The translations under genes were made by a program, and so were the position numbers. From the NCBI GenBank assembly GCA_035772405.1, contig JAYKKM010000501.1, forward strand, positions 1,609,001-1,673,000: DNA of 64,000 nt, written 5' to 3'. The notes beneath the pieces are model-generated. The model had not been told where the DNA came from and made no database searches. It worked only from the letters and a program-made list of their open reading frames with translations. Origin of the DNA: Chrysogorgia sp. JL179-B06. Taxonomy: Eukaryota > Cnidaria > Anthozoa > Scleralcyonacea > Chrysogorgiidae. Shown piece by piece: positions 8,749 to 19,404 of the stretch. Within the stretch, counting starts at the first letter, position 1; every line of letters begins with the position of its first letter.

Positions 8749-9335
8749 ATGGCTCATTCACTACCTAAAGTTCTTATCCTAGGTCATTCGTTTGTCCGAA
8801 GACTTAAGTCCGACTTAAACAGTAATTTCGACAAGCGAGCTTCAATAGACTTCGGATTAACCAAGGACGCTTTCATACATATGCACGGTATTGGCGGTCG
8901 CACGGTTCCGAAACTCAAGCAGCATGACTTAAGTGTGGTTTCCCGCCTAGCGCCGGATATAGTAATTCTGGAGATAGGAACTAACGATTTATCCTATTCT
9001 AACCCAGAGGTCGTCGGTTCTATTATTGAAGACTTTGTCCGTCTTCTTTTAGATAAGTTTTCCGTTCGTGTCATAAGCTGTTTGCCACGTTACTCCGCGC
9101 GCTAACAGTCAGGCACGGGCATTGCATTTTAATATGCAGGCCACTATTCTGAACCAATACCTGCGCGTTGTATTGGAACAATTCTCCTCCGTCGTCTGCT
9201 GGACACACAGCGGTTTTTTCAAACGCCGGTGTAACTCCCTTTTTATCTGACGGTGTTCATTTCAACCATATAGGCCAATATGCCTTGTACCGGAGCTATC
9301 GCGGTGCTATTTTGACTGCTTTACGCCGCTTGTAA
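8749..9335 (+). pseudogene. SGNH/GDSL hydrolase of the DIRS/Ngaro element, unit 1 (frameshifted)
   Basis: About 195 codons from ATG to TAA. SGNH blocks: LILGHSFVRRL (block I with GHS in place of GDS), the GIGGRTV glycine, LEIGTNDLS (block III Asn) and SDGVHFNHIG (block V Asp/His). Family knowledge: Ngaro-type retrotransposons carry such an esterase, whose role is unknown. In this unit an extra A near 9077 and an extra T near 9214 break the frame; other units have different breaks and the ancestral frame is clear. It is followed by about 750 nt of non-coding DNA with a hairpin chain, then gag. Confidence 0.8.
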
Positions 9336-9614
9336 CAATGTATACGTTCAAAAACCCCTAATTTTCTTGCTGGTTTAATTACGTTGCCAATTTGCTTCGT
9401 TGCTAAAATTGTACAACATGAGTTTTACTTTTCGTAATCTGAACACTTTTAATCAGATAAGCGGCCTACAGCACCACTTAAATTGATCCACACTCATGGA
9501 ATGTTCGTTACAATGGACAATGCCCCATTTATCTGGTTAGGGTGTGGTAAACCTTTTCTTCTTTATTCTGGTTCATGGTAATTTTCATGTGGTGCACGTT
9601 TCTATTTGCATTTT
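9336..9614. other. Spacer after SGNH ORF
   Basis: AT-rich with no ORF. It contains one clear stem-loop, ATCTGA/TCAGAT (9437-9442 with 9453-9458), in the same style as the downstream chain. Nothing else was recognised. Confidence 0.4.
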
Positions 9615-9894
9615 CTCCATTTATGGGGATGTGTGTAGTTTATGTTGAATTTTTATTGTCCTCGCCTTCATTTGTTGAGGTTTGTTTTTTATTGATTGTA
9701 TGTGTTTCTCCGTTTGTACGGAGTTTTGTCCTCACATTATGTTGAGGTTTTGTACCAATATTTATATTGGGTCTATCGTCCTCACCTTATTGGTTGAGGT
9801 ATTGTTTTAACCGTTTGGTTGAACAAGTTGTCTCCAATTAATTGGAGTTTGTTCTCACTTCTGTTGAGATTTTGTCCCAACAATAATTGTTGGG
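9615..9894 (+). other. Chain of about ten short hairpins before gag, unit 1
   Basis: Successive stem-loops separated by T-rich linkers, often TTTTGT: CTCCA/TGGGG at 9615-9628, CCTC/GAGG at 9660-9680, CTCCGT/ACGGAG at 9708-9723, CCTCA/TGAGG at 9730-9747, CCAATA/TATTGG at 9755-9770, CCTCACC/GG-TGAGG at 9780-9799, AACC/GGTT at 9809-9820, CTCCAAT/ATTGGAG at 9832-9847, TCTCA/TGAGA at 9853-9869, and CCCAACAAT/ATTGTTGGG at 9876-9894. Stem sequences differ while the layout repeats, which argues for selection on structure. It could be an RNA packaging, translation or replication element of the retrotransposon. Confidence 0.7.
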
Positions 9895-10081
9895 CTTTTT
9901 ATTCTTCACCGTTTGGCCATCCAGGGCTTGTGATGCGGCGACTACTACATGTCAGCCATGCTTGTCCCTGCGAAAATTTATCAATCAATTTTTCACGTTT
10001 CATCATACCTATCGGAGGTACCTTTTACGTTCAAACATAAATTGCATCCTCTGCTCTTTTTGCAAGTTTCTCGTTTCAGTG

Positions 10082-10631
10082 ATGCCTCCTAAACGATCGC
10101 AACAACGCAAAAGACCTTCCGCGAGTTCCACAGAAGCCCCTTCTTCCCGCGCCGTCGCCTTTCGACCGTAGCTTCAGAACTACCCGTTGCGGCAGAGATA
10201 GAAGTCACTGATCAGTCCGATGTCTGTCTACGTCAGCAATCCGGACCAGAGAATTATTTTCCCCAAGAGCTGATCCAGACCTTAGTGACTACAGTCACTG
10301 CCGAAGTCACGAAGAATTTGTCGGCCTTGCTACGACCCACTTCTGCACCGTCGCTGCCCGTGCTTCCACAAGAAGATCTTGGACACGCGACAAGCCTGCC
10401 TGTTGCCAGACCAGTTTCGACATTGGTAAACGGGCAATAGCCGCGGCTCACTCGAGCATTTCAGGTGAGCCGCAGTTAATGCCCCCAACACATTCTTCTG
10501 CATCTGTGCAGCTGTTTCATTCGGCTAACTTGCCTATTGATTCGCGTGTTTCGGATAAAATCAAGGCAAAAATTTGGAATGAGGAATTCGTCGATTTCGG
10601 CTGTTTGTTAGGCGATCCCGGGCTGGACGAT
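10082..10631 (+). pseudogene. DIRS/Ngaro-type gag N-terminus, junction of units 1 and 2
   Basis: The ATG in CAGTGATGCC starts a basic leader (MPPKRSQQRKRP) rich in Ser/Pro, then PENYFPQELIQTLVTTVTAE and VSDKIKAKIWNEEF before the LINE interrupts after GLDD. This copy lost 4 nt near 10150 relative to the other units (shifting frame after PSSR), and a G near 10435. The reading frame is clear by comparison with 29889-30443. Confidence 0.75.
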
Positions 10632-10844
10632 AATAATAATAATAATAATAAAATACATATTTATACAGGGTAACCTTGTCAGCAAATATTCATGCTGTTA
10701 TCAATAAGGGCCCTGTGTACTTCTACAAACTACAATTACAAGCTAAAAATTACAAACTACATACTAAAAACTATATGAGTATAAACCTAAAATTACATAA
10801 ATTACTACTATAATGTTAAAAATAAATAATAAAATTAGAAAAGT

Positions 10845-13772
10845 TTACTTATTTAACAAATGTACTTTCAGTCTTGACTTAAATAAAAGGAAAGTTTTCG
10901 ACTGGCGAATTTCAAGTGGGAGTTCATTGAAGCAGAAAGGTCCTTGGAACCAGAAAGATTTTCTGGCTGCTTCAGTTTTTACCCGAGGCAATCGTAATGA
11001 AATGTTGTTGTTCCTTGTCTGATATCTATGGTTCATCTGATTAATATAATTATTAAAAACCGTAATGGATGTTCCCTGAAGACATTGAAAAATTAGACAG
11101 GCTGCCTTTAGCTTCTTCCTGTTAGTGATTGACATCAGACCACATTCCTTATTACTCATATCAGTATTTTTGTAAATCGTTCTTATTGCCCTCTCCTGCA
11201 AGTGTTCGAGTCTGCTCTCAATAGTGTCAGATACTTTCAAAACCGAATTTGAACAATATAAGATAGTTGGTAAGATGATTGCTTTATAGATAGTTTCTGC
11301 AGCCGCTTTGGTCAATGATCTTCTCATTCTGGACAGTAATCTTAATCGAGAGCTGGCTTTCTTAAAAACCTTTTCCAAGTATTCGTTCATATTAATACAC
11401 GGGTCAAGCCAAGTCCCGAGATACTTGTAACCTTTGGCAAAATTTATTAATTTACCATCAATAAAAATTTCCAAAGGAACTGTTGCAGTAAGTCGTTTTG
11501 CTGTTCCAAACAACATTGATTCAGTTTTACCTTGTTTCAAATTTATAATGAGCCTGTTTTCATTCATCCACTCACTGATACCCTTCATCTCGGTTATTAA
11601 TATCTTCTCGATGACCTGGAAACTGCTGTGTGATGTATATATAATGGCATCGTCAGCGTACATTAAAAGGTTGCACTTCTTTACACATTTAGCTAAGTCG
11701 TTTATATGGAGCAAAAATAGTAACGGTCCGAGAATCGAGCCCTGCGGCACTCCAAATTTGACAGATTTTGTTTCAGATAGACTATTCCCATACTGTACAA
11801 ATTGAGAACGACCAGTAAGGTAACTGCACAACCACTTCAATTCGTCATTACATATACCATATAAAGGTAGCTTAGATAGGAGTATATAGTGCTCAACAGT
11901 GTCAAATGCCTTCTGTAAATCTATGAACACTGCCCCAGTTAGTTCACCACGGTCCATAGCACAACGAATATTATCCGTAAGTAGAGTTACAGCTAGCTCT
12001 GTGTTATATCTTTTCCTAAAACCAAATTGGGATGACGTAATTAAATCATTAAGCTCAAGATAAGATGACAGCTGGTTAAATATAACCCTTTCGACAATCT
12101 TTGATATACATGGCAATATGGAAATTGGACGATAATTTCCAAATGAGCTTCTATCTCCAGATTTAAAAAGAGGCAAAACTTTTGCTATTTTTAAACTCTT
12201 TGGAAATATTGAATCTTTCATCGATAAGTTCATCATAAAAGTTAACGGACTGGCCAATACCGATGCAGCATCTATGAGTAATTTTGGTGGTATGTTGTCG
12301 TGTCCTGGAGCTTTGGAAGACTTTAAATGAATTAGATGATTGTAGATCTCTCGTTCATTAACTGGTTTAAAAACAAATCGGGTGTCTACTTCGTTGATAC
12401 CCGCAGAGTTTTGCCACACAAAATTTACTGGTAAAAAGTTACACAATCGATCAACACATGTGGTGAAATAATTACAAAAGGAATTAGCAATTGTTTTCTT
12501 GTCTGTGACCATTTCTCCGGAGATGTCAAACGCCGATGTTTTGGGTATTTTAACATTCACAGGGTAGATACTTTTGACAGCTTTCCAAAATTGTTTTGGA
12601 TTTGACATGTTTTCGTTTATTAAATTCTTATTGTGTAACATTTTGCTTTTCCGGGTAGCTGCATTTACTTTATTACGAAATTGACGGTATTTGAGCCAAT
12701 CGTTATTCAATCCACTTTGCTTGGCCTTTCGTAAATGATAATCTCTTTGTTTTATTAGCTGCATAATTTCAGGCGTTCTCCACGGGCATTGTAATCCCCG
12801 TACCCTCTTGTTGATCAATGGAGCATGTTTATTTACCGCTGCAATTAAAATATTTTCAAAATTACCATATGCATTCTCTACTTCTGACTCATTGTAGACA
12901 GTATCCCAAGGGGCATTCTTTAGATGTTCAATAAAGTTTTCTCTAACATAGCTTTTGTAATGTCTGCAAGTTATTACACGCGGTTTGACTTTGAAATTAT
13001 TCAGTTTGCGTAAGGTTCCAACCATATGGTGATCGCTTAACCCAGATTCTATTACAGTTGTTTTTGCGATGTTTTGTGGTATATTCGTTAAAATCACATC
13101 AATGAGAGTTTGGGACTCATTAGTGATTCTTGTAGGTTGTTCAACCTTTTGACAAAAACCAAAACCAGTAATAATAGCTTTCAAAGATCGATTGCTTTGT
13201 CTACTAGTATAATCACAATTCAAGTCACCCAGCATAATAATTTCTTTCTCCTCATAAGACACATCTGCCATCATTGTCTTAAATTTCTCATTAAAATCCG
13301 GTGGAAGATAATCTGATGTATCCCCAGGGCGGTAAATATTTCCTAACAGAACGCTTTTAGATTTTTTAAACAGTAGTTCAACCCATATGCATTCGATATC
13401 GTTCAGTTCCAAGTCATATCTTCGGTGCCAGTTAAGCGAATTGTGAATATAGACAACAACACCTCCCCCGTTTCCAGTTAAACGATCTTTCCGTTGTGTT
13501 GTAAAACCTTGGATGTTAATTTCATCATCAAGGATATCTTTTTGTAGATGGCTTTCACTTATTCCTATAACATGAATCCCGTCTATTTCTTTCTGGTCCT
13601 TCCGACTTATAAACTCTTCCAAACTGGCTTTATGTGAAATCAGACCACATATATTCTGGTGAACCAACTTAATACCCCTACCTTGCAATTGATCTCGGGT
13701 TTGTGAGGCTTGTCCGAACGATAGAGGACCAGGATTTGTGGCGATATCACCGCTTAACAGAATTATCATCAC
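10845..13772 (-). CDS. LINE ORF2, copy 2 (2A-like leader, endonuclease, RT)
   Basis: 975 codons open from just before MIILLSGDIATNPGP. All endonuclease and RT motifs of copy 1 are present. The original ATG (13838-13840) is separated from this frame by a 10-nt minisatellite insertion near 13810, so the first 20 residues are out of frame. Only a few substitutions separate it from copy 1 (for example an N-to-H change in ITCRHYK and a K-to-R change in YVREN), as expected for a recent duplication. Confidence 0.88.
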   Translation of the reverse strand: MMIILLSGDIATNPGPLSFGQASQTRDQLQGRGIKLVHQNICGLISHKASLEEFISRKDQKEIDGIHVIGISESHLQKDILDDEINIQGFTTQRKDRLTGNGGGVVVYIHNSLNWHRRYDLELNDIECIWVELLFKKSKSVLLGNIYRPGDTSDYLPPDFNEKFKTMMADVSYEEKEIIMLGDLNCDYTSRQSNRSLKAIITGFGFCQKVEQPTRITNESQTLIDVILTNIPQNIAKTTVIESGLSDHHMVGTLRKLNNFKVKPRVITCRHYKSYVRENFIEHLKNAPWDTVYNESEVENAYGNFENILIAAVNKHAPLINKRVRGLQCPWRTPEIMQLIKQRDYHLRKAKQSGLNNDWLKYRQFRNKVNAATRKSKMLHNKNLINENMSNPKQFWKAVKSIYPVNVKIPKTSAFDISGEMVTDKKTIANSFCNYFTTCVDRLCNFLPVNFVWQNSAGINEVDTRFVFKPVNEREIYNHLIHLKSSKAPGHDNIPPKLLIDAASVLASPLTFMMNLSMKDSIFPKSLKIAKVLPLFKSGDRSSFGNYRPISILPCISKIVERVIFNQLSSYLELNDLITSSQFGFRKRYNTELAVTLLTDNIRCAMDRGELTGAVFIDLQKAFDTVEHYILLSKLPLYGICNDELKWLCSYLTGRSQFVQYGNSLSETKSVKFGVPQGSILGPLLFLLHINDLAKCVKKCNLLMYADDAIIYTSHSSFQVIEKILITEMKGISEWMNENRLIINLKQGKTESMLFGTAKRLTATVPLEIFIDGKLINFAKGYKYLGTWLDPCINMNEYLEKVFKKASSRLRLLSRMRRSLTKAAAETIYKAIILPTILYCSNSVLKVSDTIESRLEHLQERAIRTIYKNTDMSNKECGLMSITNRKKLKAACLIFQCLQGTSITVFNNYINQMNHRYQTRNNNISLRLPRVKTEAARKSFWFQGPFCFNELPLEIRQSKTFLLFKSRLKVHLLNK

Positions 13773-13857
13773 TGTCAGATATTTCTTAATACCATAGCAA
13801 TTTCTTAATTTCTTAATTTCTTAATATCTTTCTTAATCATAGCAATTTCTTAATTTC

Positions 13858-14145
13858 TTAATATCCATACCAACTCATTCTTCTTCTAAGCTTTGATCTG
13901 TTTGCTTCAGTGAACAGACGTGCTGACATTTCCTTCCACAGCGTCATTCTGCCCAGCCATTTACTCTCGACCAAATTAATCTTTTGTATACATGCCGACC
14001 AAGTAGACTGGGAAATATCACTAAAACTTTCGTTAAGGACATCATCTCTGCTGCATACTTTCATATAAGTTGTCGTGCTCATCAAGAAAATGATGACAAC
14101 GTACGAGAACAACAACACACCAGTCACCGCCATTTTGACGATCAC
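13858..14145 (-). CDS. LINE upstream small membrane ORF, copy 2
   Basis: 95 codons. Same hydrophobic N-terminus as copy 1, but two of the five arginine codons are missing (RRRM). The frame is preserved. Confidence 0.45.
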   Translation of the reverse strand: MIVKMAVTGVLLFSYVVIIFLMSTTTYMKVCSRDDVLNESFSDISQSTWSACIQKINLVESKWLGRMTLWKEMSARLFTEANRSKLRRRMSWYGY

Positions 14146-14286
14146 AAAGACAGAGTTGGAAAGGAGATCTATTTCGTCGACGTGGTCATCCGGCGATCTT
14201 ATAAAGACGGAATGTTTTGGACTGGACCGGAATGGTGGTCAAAGAAAAAAAAAATTTTAAAAAAAAAAATAAATAAATAAATAAAT

Positions 14287-14879
14287 TTCCCTTCAATCAA
14301 ATTTCCCTTCAATCTTCTGGGGTCACCCTGCTACTTTCTGTCTGGAACCGGCCTCCAGACCTAAAAAGATTCACACAATCGATATGTGGTTGCATGCCTT
14401 TCACGTTTTTGTCGGTGTTTATACGCGAAAATACTCTAACGAGACCCCCCGCCCTCATGAATTACGGCACACTATTCGGGATTTGGCAGCGCGTGGTCAT
14501 AACTGGAGGTTTTACGATGAAAATTTCCGTTTTTTCAGGCAATCGCAGTCAAGTGCTGTACCGTGGGGTTCTATTCACGGGGAACTGTGGCTTCCGGTCG
14601 CAATATCCCGTGAATAGGACACCACCCTCACAGCAACGTAGTATTAATAATTCCAAGCAAGGGAATTCCTTCTCAGTACCCGCAGGTTACTGTTTTAAGT
14701 TCCATAAAGGAATCTCCTGCCTTGGGTGCAACTTTAAGCACTCTTGTTTTAAATGCCAGGGTAACCACCGGCACACCCAATGTAATTTTCGTGACTCTAC
14801 CGAAAAATCAACCTCAGTTAACGACCGCTCTGCTAAGCTCTTCTCTGCCGACTCCAGTAAAATTAAACCCTCTAGTTGA
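14287..14879 (+). pseudogene. DIRS gag C-terminus, unit 2
   Basis: As in unit 1, with the same frame break after MNYG. A private extra C at about 14449 joins YSNET to HTIRDLAARG in a different way, and an extra T near 14592 shifts the frame again before the Cys/His cluster. Confidence 0.7.
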
Positions 14880-15270
14880 GCTTCTTTCCGGGTATCAGCC
14901 AACGCTTTTACAATTTCTAATTTATGGTTTTTCATATGGTTTTTATTTACACTTTCAGGGTGACTCCCCTTTGTACGAGGCTAAAAATTTATCCTCAGCT
15001 TTACAAAATCCTCAAGTCGTCGACATGACATTAGGAAAAGAATTGGCTGCTAATCGTTTAGCCTGGCCGTTCACGACCCCGCCATTCCCTTCATTTTGTG
15101 TTTCACCATTAGGTCTTGTCCCTAAAAAGATTCCGGGGGATTTTCGGCTTATTCATCATTTATCCTTCCCTAAGGGTCTTTCTGTCAATGATGGTATTAA
15201 TTCTGAAAATACGACCGTAAAGTACGCCACGGTTACCGATGCTATCTGCTTAATCAAAGAAATGCAATAA
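14722..15270 (+). pseudogene. DIRS pol N-terminal RT fragment, unit 2
   Basis: Open and nearly identical to unit 1 (one R-to-C change, AICLIKEMQ). It ends at the same Penelope junction. Confidence 0.7.
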
Positions 15271-15580
15271 TTTTTATCGCAAGAAATGCAATAAATTATG
15301 TTGGTGGACGTGCATGAAAAAGCATGACGGATTGTGTGGATTTGGGGGCAGTAATAACTGTAGTGGGATTGAGAAAAGGGCATGTATTACAGCGGGAACG
15401 GCCGCAAGAAAATGTTCCCGCTGGCTAAGGAGTCACAAATGTTTTTATTACGGCAAAAAGATATCAAAGGGTTTTCGGTGAAAATGGCTAACGTCTCAGG
15501 ATCATTTTGTAAAATGTGAAAATTCCGATTAATAATATTTTTAACTTTAAAATTGAAAGGATGAAATGTTAGAACTAAAG
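15271..15580 (-). mobile_element. Inverted Penelope fragment, unit 2
   Basis: As in unit 1, but about 35 nt missing near 15425 (the ACCTCGGCACCAG region). Confidence 0.75.
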
Positions 15581-15590
15581 CAATTCAGTT

Positions 15591-15866
15591 GGGTCCAAGC
15601 TATGGTCCAATCTTGGGTCCAAGCTATGCTAACTTATTTGTTGGTTATGTTGAAAAACAGATCTTTGAACAATACACGGGTCCCTTGCCTGATTTTTTCG
15701 GCAGATTTATCGATGACTGTTTAGGAACAGCGTCGTGTTCACGTGTCCTTTTAGAGCGGTTCATCAACTTTGTTGATGATTTTCATCCTGCTCTGAAGTT
15801 CACGTGGGAAATCAGCGAGACCTCTGTGTCGTTCCTTGATATTTTAATTTCGATTAATGGTGATCG
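15591..15866 (+). pseudogene. Direct Penelope RT fragment, unit 2, truncated by deletion
   Basis: Retains GPSYANLF, FIDDCLG and FLDILISINGD, then stops at GATCGA. The next base belongs to the inverted-repeat element, so the GIY-YIG half is deleted. The break lies at the GATC duplication seen in the other units. Confidence 0.8.
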
Positions 15867-16044
15867 ACACTGTTAAATGTATTTAAATAATAGTTTTCAC
15901 TTCTTGTATTAATTCACATTGAGAATGTTGCGTGTTGCAACGAAACGTCTCAGTAAATTCCTTTAAAAATTCGTTTCTTGTTATGTTTGTTATGAGATAG
16001 CTCTCCACATTCGAATTTTGAGCTGTGCTCTAATATTCATTTTA
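15867..16044. mobile_element. Right half of the MITE-like element, unit 2
   Basis: Carries only the right terminal inverted repeat. It keeps the 17-nt TTCTTGTATTAATTCAC segment lost from units 1, 3 and 4. Confidence 0.6.
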
Positions 16045-16890
16045 CGATATATATATATATATATATACTTGGAAGAGAGTATGTTAACAGTAATCGAAAT
16101 GGCAAAGTTCCAGGTAAACGGCGTTTTTTGTGGTTTATAATTAATATCAATTAAGGTATAACCGACGTACGAAGTCGCCCATATTTGGCTTCACGCCTAT
16201 GACTGAAATTTATCGTTCCAAGTGTGTGCAAGTAGCTGGCGTGAGTTTGGAGGTCACCGATTAGGTAAAGAATAATCAAATTACAGGACGTATTTATTAC
16301 AAGAGGTACACAACTTGCAATCTCTTTTAGATAATTTGCAACATTTGAAGAGCAATGAAACAATTTATAACAAAGCATCTTTAGTGGCTGGAGAAATGAA
16401 TATCTCGCGATCTGCTCATGGAGATAATGATTTCCAAGTTACAAGATTACTTATCTTACAAAATAATGATTTAGCGCTTAAACTATTACGAACCACTAAC
16501 CAGTTTATGAAGCGTTTTCACTGGACGTATTGGCTGGCGGTCATATTGGTGCCACGCTTGCTCTCTCTTCTTCAGATGCGGACGTATATGGCATTAAGCT
16601 ACTAGGACTTGAACATCAGTCTTTGACCTTGTCTTAACCCTACTTCATGAGATTATATTCGAACATAACTGAATGGTTGGAGCGTTTTTACCAACAGTTT
16701 TGTGTTATCTGAGACTTTTGTCTGGATTTGTAAAAATCTTGAAGACGTTTCTTATCTGGAGTCTATTGTATTTTACAATGAGTATCTAATGAATTTCCAA
16801 TTAGGAAATTTAATGCTTTACTTTGATATAGGTAGATTGCTTTAATCGACTTAATAATAATAGTTTACAAGGAATAGAAAGGACCTGTAC
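16045..16890 (+). other. Unrecognised ORF segment, unit 2
   Basis: Equivalent of 6729-7569. The first frame (16315-16605) is open; the second is broken by an extra T near 16688. Confidence 0.3.
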
Positions 16891-17217
16891 CTTTTTTAAT
16901 GAGAACGGTTGTTCTTGATATCATTGAATGCACCCATTGAGGCATAGTAATGACACATTGATAAATTCCACCGTCATCAAATGTCGCATTCTTCACGAAT
17001 AGCGAGCCGCCGTCAATGATGGAGATTCTTTCTCCAACTCCAGAATCAGGACTCATAATAGATCCTAAATATTTTGCCGTCGGTCCACTGCTGGTTTTAA
17101 AATTCCAATATAGGTCGAGGTCACAGTCTTTGCATACATATTTTATGACAATTATGAAATTTGATCCCATGGAAACGTGAATAGTTCGATTCACTGGCAT
17201 AGTTAGATTGAAATATG
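16891..17217 (-). CDS. Orphan Ig V-like exon, unit 2
   Basis: 327 nt, same acceptor, donor and 1-1 phase as unit 1. The frame is open. One synonymous difference (GTG for GTA at VHS) and a V-to-M change next to NRTIH (CCAGTG to CCTATG region near 17199) distinguish it. Confidence 0.6.
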
Positions 17218-17587
17218 CTAAATAAGGAAAAACAAATCTAATAAAGTAAATTTAATACATGGCACTTACTTATGGACATTCTGATCCGACTTATTTTTTC
17301 CGGTCCGTATCCTACCAAATCCTGCTTTCTGATTGGCTAACGAGCGGTCCAGTTTTAAATGCATTTTATAAGCCGTAAAATATTCTAAAAACATTTGAAA
17401 ATAAACTCAAACGAGATTGAACATATTGAAAGACATATAAGTGAGTTTTTATTATCCGAAAAGAGAATAATTAACACTTAATTTCCTTTGACGAAGGTAA
17501 AAGCACATGAGACTTTCCTTTTTTGTCCATTACAAATACTGATGACGACCGGATATTAAGGGAAAAAAAAAATTTACCGTTTTAGTC

Positions 17588-17637
17588 GGTCCGCATTGAG
17601 AAATATTTCCCTCGGGAAATATTTCTACATACGGACC
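17588..17637. repeat. 50-nt palindrome, unit 2
   Basis: Same sequence as 8265-8314; only the upstream A run differs in length. Confidence 0.85.
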
Positions 17638-18071
17638 CCCAGTCAATAAATAAAATATTTGCTTGCGAATAGGCATTTTATTTCCTCTTTCTTAATAGTA
17701 TTTAGTAGATTAGTAGATTACTTGAGCTTATCAGGAAGAACAAGGCATGCTTGTAAAGTCTAAAGATAGGAAATTCCTTAAATACTGAAGAATAAGGGAG
17801 CTCTTAGATTTCGCTCGAGGACATAGGTATTATAATACACGGTCAATCACTTATTCGATCATTCACATCTCTTCATCACCAAGAGAAGACGTGCTTCTTG
17901 TCAAGTCGTGACGCGGTATCTTTTATTCAAGTAAGGTTTTCACACCCCCTTTTTTGTATTATAGTCTTATTAACCTGTTGTTCTGCGCCACTAGTGTGAT
18001 TTTACGTTCTTCTCTCTATCGTTTTTGTGTACAGCATTACTGTTAATTAATTTTATCCGTTATTTGCATCA

Positions 18072-18658
18072 ATGGCTCATTCACTACCTAAAGTTCTTAT
18101 CCTAGGTCATTCGTTTGTCCGAAGACTTAAGTCCGACTTAAACAGTAATTTCGACAAGCGAGCTTCAATAGACTTCGGATTAACCAAGGACGCTTTCATA
18201 CATATGCACGGTATTGGCGGTCGCACGGTTCCGAAACTCAAGCAGCATGACTTAAGTGTGGTTTCCCGCCTAGCGCCGGATATAGTAATTCTGGAGATAG
18301 GAACTAACGATTTATCCTATTCTAACCCAGAGGTCGTCGGTTCTATTATTGAAGACTTTGTCCGTCTTCTTTTAGATAAGTTTTCCGTTCGTGTCATAGC
18401 TGTTTGCCACGTTACTCCGCGCGCTAACAGTCAGGCACGGGCATTGCATTTTAATATGCAGGCCACTATTCTGAACCAATACCTGCGCGTTGTATTGGAA
18501 CAATTCTCCTCCGTCGTCTGCTGGACACACAGCGGTTTTTTCAAACGCCGGTGTAACTCCCTTTTTATCTGACGGTGTTCATTTCAACCATATAGGCCAA
18601 TATGCCTTGTACCGGAGCTATCGCGGTGCTATTTTGACTGCTTTTACGCCGCTTGTAA
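18072..18658 (+). pseudogene. SGNH hydrolase of the DIRS element, unit 2
   Basis: Open for 166 codons through GHSFVRRL, GTNDLS and HVTPRANSQ. An extra T in the run at 18536-18541 shifts the frame just before the DGVHFN block, which continues in another frame to TAA 18656-18658. Confidence 0.8.
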
Positions 18659-18937
18659 CAATGTATACGTTCAAAAACCCCTAATTTTCTTGCTGGTTTA
18701 ATTACGTTGCCAATTTGCTTCGTTGCTAAAATTGTACAACATGAGTTTTACTTTTCGTAATCTGAACACTTTTAATCAGATAAGCGGCCTACAGCACCAC
18801 TTAAATTGATCCACACTCATGGAATGTTCGTTACAATGGACAATGCCCCATTTATCTGGTTAGGGTGTGGTAAACCTTTTCTTCTTTATTCTGGTTCATG
18901 GTAATTTTCATGTGGTGCACGTTTCTATTTGCATTTT

Positions 18938-19217
18938 CTCCATTTATGGGGATGTGTGTAGTTTATGTTGAATTTTTATTGTCCTCGCCTTCATTTGTTG
19001 AGGTTTGTTTTTTATTGATTGTATGTGTTTCTCCGTTTGTACGGAGTTTTGTCCTCACATTATGTTGAGGTTTTGTACCAATATTTATATTGGGTCTATC
19101 GTCCTCACCTTATTGGTTGAGGTATTGTTTTAACCGTTTGGTTGAACAAGTTGTCTCCAATTAATTGGAGTTTGTTCTCACTTCTGTTGAGATTTTGTCC
19201 CAACAATAATTGTTGGG
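18938..19217 (+). other. Hairpin chain before gag, unit 2
   Basis: Identical in layout to 9615-9894; the last and strongest stem CCCAACAAT/ATTGTTGGG is at 19199-19217. Confidence 0.7.
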
Positions 19218-19404
19218 CTTTTTATTCTTCACCGTTTGGCCATCCAGGGCTTGTGATGCGGCGACTACTACATGTCAGCCATGCTTGTCCCTGCGAAAAT
19301 TTATCAATCAATTTTTCACGTTTCATCATACCTATCGGAGGTACCTTTTACGTTCAAACATAAATTGCATCCTCTGCTCTTTTTGCAAGTTTCTCGTTTC
19401 AGTG

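Larger units (their letters stand above)
1..10497. repeat. Tandem composite repeat, unit 1 (about 10.5 kb)
   Basis: The first bases recur unchanged at 10498, giving a period of 10,497 nt, and everything between recurs in the same order in the following units. The unit is a nest of mobile elements around a short possibly host-derived segment (about 6.7-8.4 kb) that carries an Ig-like exon. The left edge is the window edge, so the array continues outside. This unit has an intact LINE ORF2. It shares single-base variants near 7546 and 7611 with unit 5 and not with units 2-4, although it resembles unit 2 elsewhere. Confidence 0.95.
10632..14286 (-). mobile_element. Jockey/CR1-like LINE, copy 2
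   Basis: Same insertion site and layout as copy 1. The 5' A/AAAT tract differs in length, and a TTAAGAAA-type minisatellite at the ORF1-ORF2 boundary has one extra 10-nt unit. Confidence 0.85.

Noticed and set aside
8749..9335. SGNH ORF as a host lipase gene
   Set aside because: Its fixed position next to DIRS gag and its similarity to hydrolases of Ngaro-type elements make a retroelement origin more likely.
9660..9894. CRISPR-like regular array
   Set aside because: The repeated units are different hairpins with no identical direct repeat and no distinct spacers.
9876..9905. GC-containing hairpin followed by a T run, resembling a rho-independent terminator
   Set aside because: The window is clearly eukaryotic; it is the last member of the hairpin chain.
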